DNA from: Lachnospiraceae bacterium
GTDB lineage: Bacteria > Bacillota > Clostridia > Lachnospirales > Lachnospiraceae
Assembly (NCBI GenBank): GCA_024696005.1
Contig: JAILHF010000049.1
Coordinates: forward strand, 1-64,000
Length of the DNA: 64,000 nucleotides
Direction of reading: 5' to 3'
The notes below the pieces were generated by a model. It saw only the letters and a list, made by a program, of their open reading frames with translations. It had not been told where the DNA came from and searched no databases. Positions 62,601-64,000 of the stretch are shown here, piece by piece. The translations under genes were made by a program, and so were the position numbers. Position 1 is the first letter of the stretch, and every line of letters starts with the position of its first letter.

Positions 62601-63178
62601 TCGGCGAAAAGAAGGAATGGAATCCCGAGACCACGCGTGCGACGGCGATACACGAGTCCGGCCATACGTATATCAGCGTGCTCTCCGGCGAAAAGCCTCC
62701 GTATGTGACCATCGTTTCCCGCGGCAATTTCGGCGGATACATGGCACACGAGGTCCGCGAGGATGTCATGGACCACACAAAGGAAGACCTTTTGTGGCAG
62801 ATCCGGAGCGGGCTTGCGGGACGCGCGGCCGAGCAGCTGTTCTACAATGACAGATCGGGAACGAATACCGGGGCATCCTCGGATCTGCGCCAGGCAACGA
62901 ATGTGGCGCTGGAGATGATCTGCCTGTACGGCATGGATGAAAACCGTCTCTACAGCATCGATCCGGCCCGTGCGATGCAGAGCCCCATGGCAGGGGAGCT
63001 GCTGCAGCAGGTCAACGTGCTGATGCGTCAGGAGATGGAAGTCACGAAGCGCCTGGTAGAGGAAGGGAAGGAGTACATCGAAAAGATGGCCGACTTCCTC
63101 GTCAAGAACAACGAAGCCACGACCGAGGACATCATGAGCGTCATGGGCGAATGCCTCGGGAAGGGAAGAACGGCTTGA
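59696..63178 (+). CDS. Large soluble FtsH-like AAA+ metalloprotease
   Basis: A 1160-residue protein without membrane helices. Residues 1-150 are helical, then an acidic linker (~155-220). A degenerate AAA-like module follows (~225-420; LLSGPREVNKPGLLHQA at the Walker A position lacks GKT). A receiver-like alpha/beta stretch is at ~505-660 (MVLEYDDDGEDV, EDIDIVLIDPLFG). The FtsH-type AAA domain (~710-940) has GPPGTGKTMLARA, IIFIDEIDSIG and TRRFAR. The M41 protease domain has HESGH (~985) and GASSDLRQATNVA with the third zinc ligand. FtsH is normally a membrane protein of ~600-700 residues, so this is a divergent cytoplasmic relative. Confidence 0.85.
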   Translation: MEENRLYSYLEELAEKKFKVDKLTPLQLLYAYASVASMNDSVINVYFSDEKDREEIIHIREEIERQGLDTTLLKTAIPLIDGKEGVETQTRQVDNIREKAEKDHSDVFALTVLQNLILLEIPELPLMKKGRELKDIFAYINHDDAAKPAAKEVTKEKEESGPESGSATMFSGKEIFGKKDEADAENEDGEAETEEASEEDGTENLSQRERLEILLNKTKQLYEYLNEKNPGQMEAVHGFVQNYFRSELLCDSENIRKGVSGIMLLSGPREVNKPGLLHQAAEFLKMPILNMDNIGSEKEPVKALFEFVDHNPRCFILASEMELVTPSMVSLLCDIIDGDLKAERKDGKKVDFKKAVMVCTTDVGRELYEDRSQRFSRAGFAVILDALKEDMLSSDKKKPVPESWTERFLSNFSGENTILFDRLDAFTLYDVIRKDLDKGAAAIMETYGLHTEIDPKLAQLLLYKNNWITGADEIRAQSESLVKDELFDLGRHMNDLRSSLPKLENLRMVLEYDDDGEDVRELFENPDGLHALYLGDELDPKEYCLPENYRITYCDDEEKAKKIAIEEDIDIVLIDPLFGEQDNTGYLSIDDRKSMGIRVFEELTRRLTQVPVYLVEKKELPLHEEIELREKGAWGALSLQDPLAFSNRLVQIGNMLYTRKKVNELYAKAKTLEYNSAQKISDDGKTAEIHIYDLAIRKQMISDPQHMMLAAGDRPKERFADVIGAEDAKEELQIFINYMKNPRPFMMNSTQPPKGILLYGPPGTGKTMLARAMAGESDASYFAVTGNSFADKFYGESEKSIRRLFMTARRCAPSIIFIDEIDSIGKKRTGSFNEARESDLNTLIAEMDGFHQDPTRPVFVIAATNYGIGKNNDGGSMQLDEALTRRFARAIKVDLPKQDERVRFLKMQIGKLQKSDVSDDAIKTLADRTTGESLAILKNILDTALRRSSVSGEPVNDEMLLAAMEEYRFGEKKEWNPETTRATAIHESGHTYISVLSGEKPPYVTIVSRGNFGGYMAHEVREDVMDHTKEDLLWQIRSGLAGRAAEQLFYNDRSGTNTGASSDLRQATNVALEMICLYGMDENRLYSIDPARAMQSPMAGELLQQVNVLMRQEMEVTKRLVEEGKEYIEKMADFLVKNNEATTEDIMSVMGECLGKGRTA

Positions 63179-63201
63179 GTTAAATTCATAAATGCATGAG
63201 G

Positions 63202-63236
63202 TCCGGTTTCCGATCTCCGGAGGCCGGATTTTTTTG
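63202..63236 (+). terminator. Terminator after the AAA protease gene
   Basis: TCCGG...CCGGA stem, with a further CCGGAG/CTCCGG possibility inside, followed by seven T. Confidence 0.75.
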
Positions 63237-63249
63237 TCGGGTATTTATC

Positions 63250-63750
63250 ATGAACATCGTACTGCATGAGCCGGAGATACCGGCCAATACCGGAAACATA
63301 GGGCGCAGTTGCGTCGCGACGGGAACGAAGCTGCATCTGATCGAGCCGCTGGGCTTCCGCCTGACGGAAAATGCGCTGAAGCGGGCGGGCATGGACTACT
63401 GGCCGCAGCTGGATTACGCGCGTTACATCAATTATGCGGATTTTCTGGAGAAAAACCCCGGTGCCCGCATCTTTTTTGCCACGACGAAGGCCAGACAGCG
63501 CTATTCGGATGTGGAATACCGGCCGGACGATTTCATCATGTTCGGCAAGGAGAGCGCGGGCATTCCCGAGGAGATCCTGGTGGAGCACGAGGAGCATTGC
63601 ATCCGCATCCCCATGCTGCCCGGGACTCGCTCCCTGAACCTTTCGAACGCGGTGAACATCGTGCTCTTTGAGGCCCTTCGGCAGCAGGGTTTTCCGGGGC
63701 TGGAGAGCGAAGGGGAGCTGCATCGCCTGCAGTGGAAGGGCGCAGAATAA
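63250..63750 (+). CDS. trmL: tRNA (cytidine/uridine-2'-O)-methyltransferase TrmL
   Basis: A 166-residue SPOUT enzyme that methylates the ribose of tRNA-Leu wobble residue 34. Motifs: MNIVLHEPEIPANTGNIGRS (motif 1 with catalytic Arg), FGKESAGIPEEIL (motif 2) and IPMLPGTRSLNLSNAV (motif 3, trefoil knot). ATG 63250 lacks an obvious ribosome-binding site but is the family start. Its stop overlaps the trmO start (TAATG). Confidence 0.94.
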   Translation: MNIVLHEPEIPANTGNIGRSCVATGTKLHLIEPLGFRLTENALKRAGMDYWPQLDYARYINYADFLEKNPGARIFFATTKARQRYSDVEYRPDDFIMFGKESAGIPEEILVEHEEHCIRIPMLPGTRSLNLSNAVNIVLFEALRQQGFPGLESEGELHRLQWKGAE

Positions 63751-64000
63751 TGGAAATCGAAGCGATCGCACACATTCATACCGGCTTTCCGGAGAAATTC
63801 GGGATCCCGCGGCAGAGCGGCCTGGTGGAAGAAGCCGAGGGCCGCATCGTTTTCGTGCCGAAATACCGCCAGCCCGATGCGCTGCGGGGCATACGCGAAT
63901 ATGACTATCTGTGGCTGATCTGGGACTTTTCCGAAAACCACCGCACGGAATGGTGCGCAACTGTTGCGCCGCCCAGGCTGGGCGGAAGGGAGCGTGTCGG
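63750..64000 (+). CDS. trmO: tRNA (N6-threonylcarbamoyladenosine-N6)-methyltransferase TrmO-like, 3' end outside
   Basis: The first 84 codons of a TsaA/TrmO-type protein: IAHIHTGFPEKFGIPRQSGL, GRIVFVPKYR, LRGIREYDYLWLIWDFSEN and PPRLGGRERVG. The family uses SAM to make m6t6A37 in tRNA-Thr. It overlaps the trmL stop by one base, so the two tRNA methylases are coupled. The window ends inside the gene. Confidence 0.88.
   Translation, partial: MEIEAIAHIHTGFPEKFGIPRQSGLVEEAEGRIVFVPKYRQPDALRGIREYDYLWLIWDFSENHRTEWCATVAPPRLGGRERV

Overview
The window looks like the replication-origin region of a Clostridia chromosome, most likely a Lachnospiraceae member. The order gyrA-gyrB-recF-yaaA-dnaN-dnaA (minus strand) | oriC | rpmH-rnpA-yidD-yidC-khpB (plus strand) is the classic Firmicutes origin layout. 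Ribosome-binding sites are strong AGGAGG types, promoters fit SigA, and several accessory families (CD3324-like, DUF1062, DUF2441, VanZ, LytTR-DUF3021) are typical of gut or rumen Clostridia. Species cannot be named from the sequence. The first 121 bases form a fold-back inverted repeat inside an open gene, which suggests that the window starts at a contig edge.

Layout. 0-5 kb: accessory genes (SUKH-like protein, group II intron tail, ATC-hydrolase-like protein, cupin, AraC remnant, RelB/ParE toxin-antitoxin pair), tRNA-Pro(CGG), a zinc-ribbon protein and tcdA. 5-6.5 kb: two DUF4230-like membrane proteins. 6.5-16.2 kb: leftward replication operon, with a membrane-protein pair between gyrA and gyrB. 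16.3-16.6 kb: oriC. 16.7-23.2 kb: rightward rpmH...khpB, an RNA 2H-phosphoesterase, a methyltransferase, a large structured RNA candidate and mnmE, followed by two parS sites.

23.4-54.2 kb is an accessory block that separates mnmE from mnmG, which are neighbours in many bacteria. It holds small kinases, VanZ, AzlCD, two HD-GYP-type proteins, LytTR/DUF3021, a BlaI/M56 pair, a GGDEF protein with a ribbon-helix-helix-like tail, a 2241-residue secreted repeat protein, three genes with possible leader-peptide or attenuator 5' regions, arrays of a 38-nt hairpin repeat, a serine hydrolase, a lipoprotein, an orphan type II secretion F protein and a GGDEF-EAL protein. 54.2-64 kb: mnmG, HU, a PadR/DUF1700/DUF4097 envelope-stress operon, a YbjN-like protein with a soluble FtsH-like AAA protease, trmL and a partial trmO.

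Themes: replication and segregation (oriC, parS, DnaA/DnaN/RecF/gyrase); tRNA wobble and anticodon-loop modification (TcdA, MnmE, MnmG, TrmL, TrmO); c-di-GMP signalling (two HD-GYP-type proteins, GGDEF, GGDEF-EAL); envelope biogenesis and stress (YidC/YidD/KhpB, BlaI/M56, PadR triad). The strongest candidates for something undescribed are the structured RNA before mnmE, the 74-bp hairpin arrays at 47.4-48.7 kb, the leader-peptide regions at 44.3 and 46.6 kb, the GGDEF-RHH fusion and the YbjN/FtsH-like pair.
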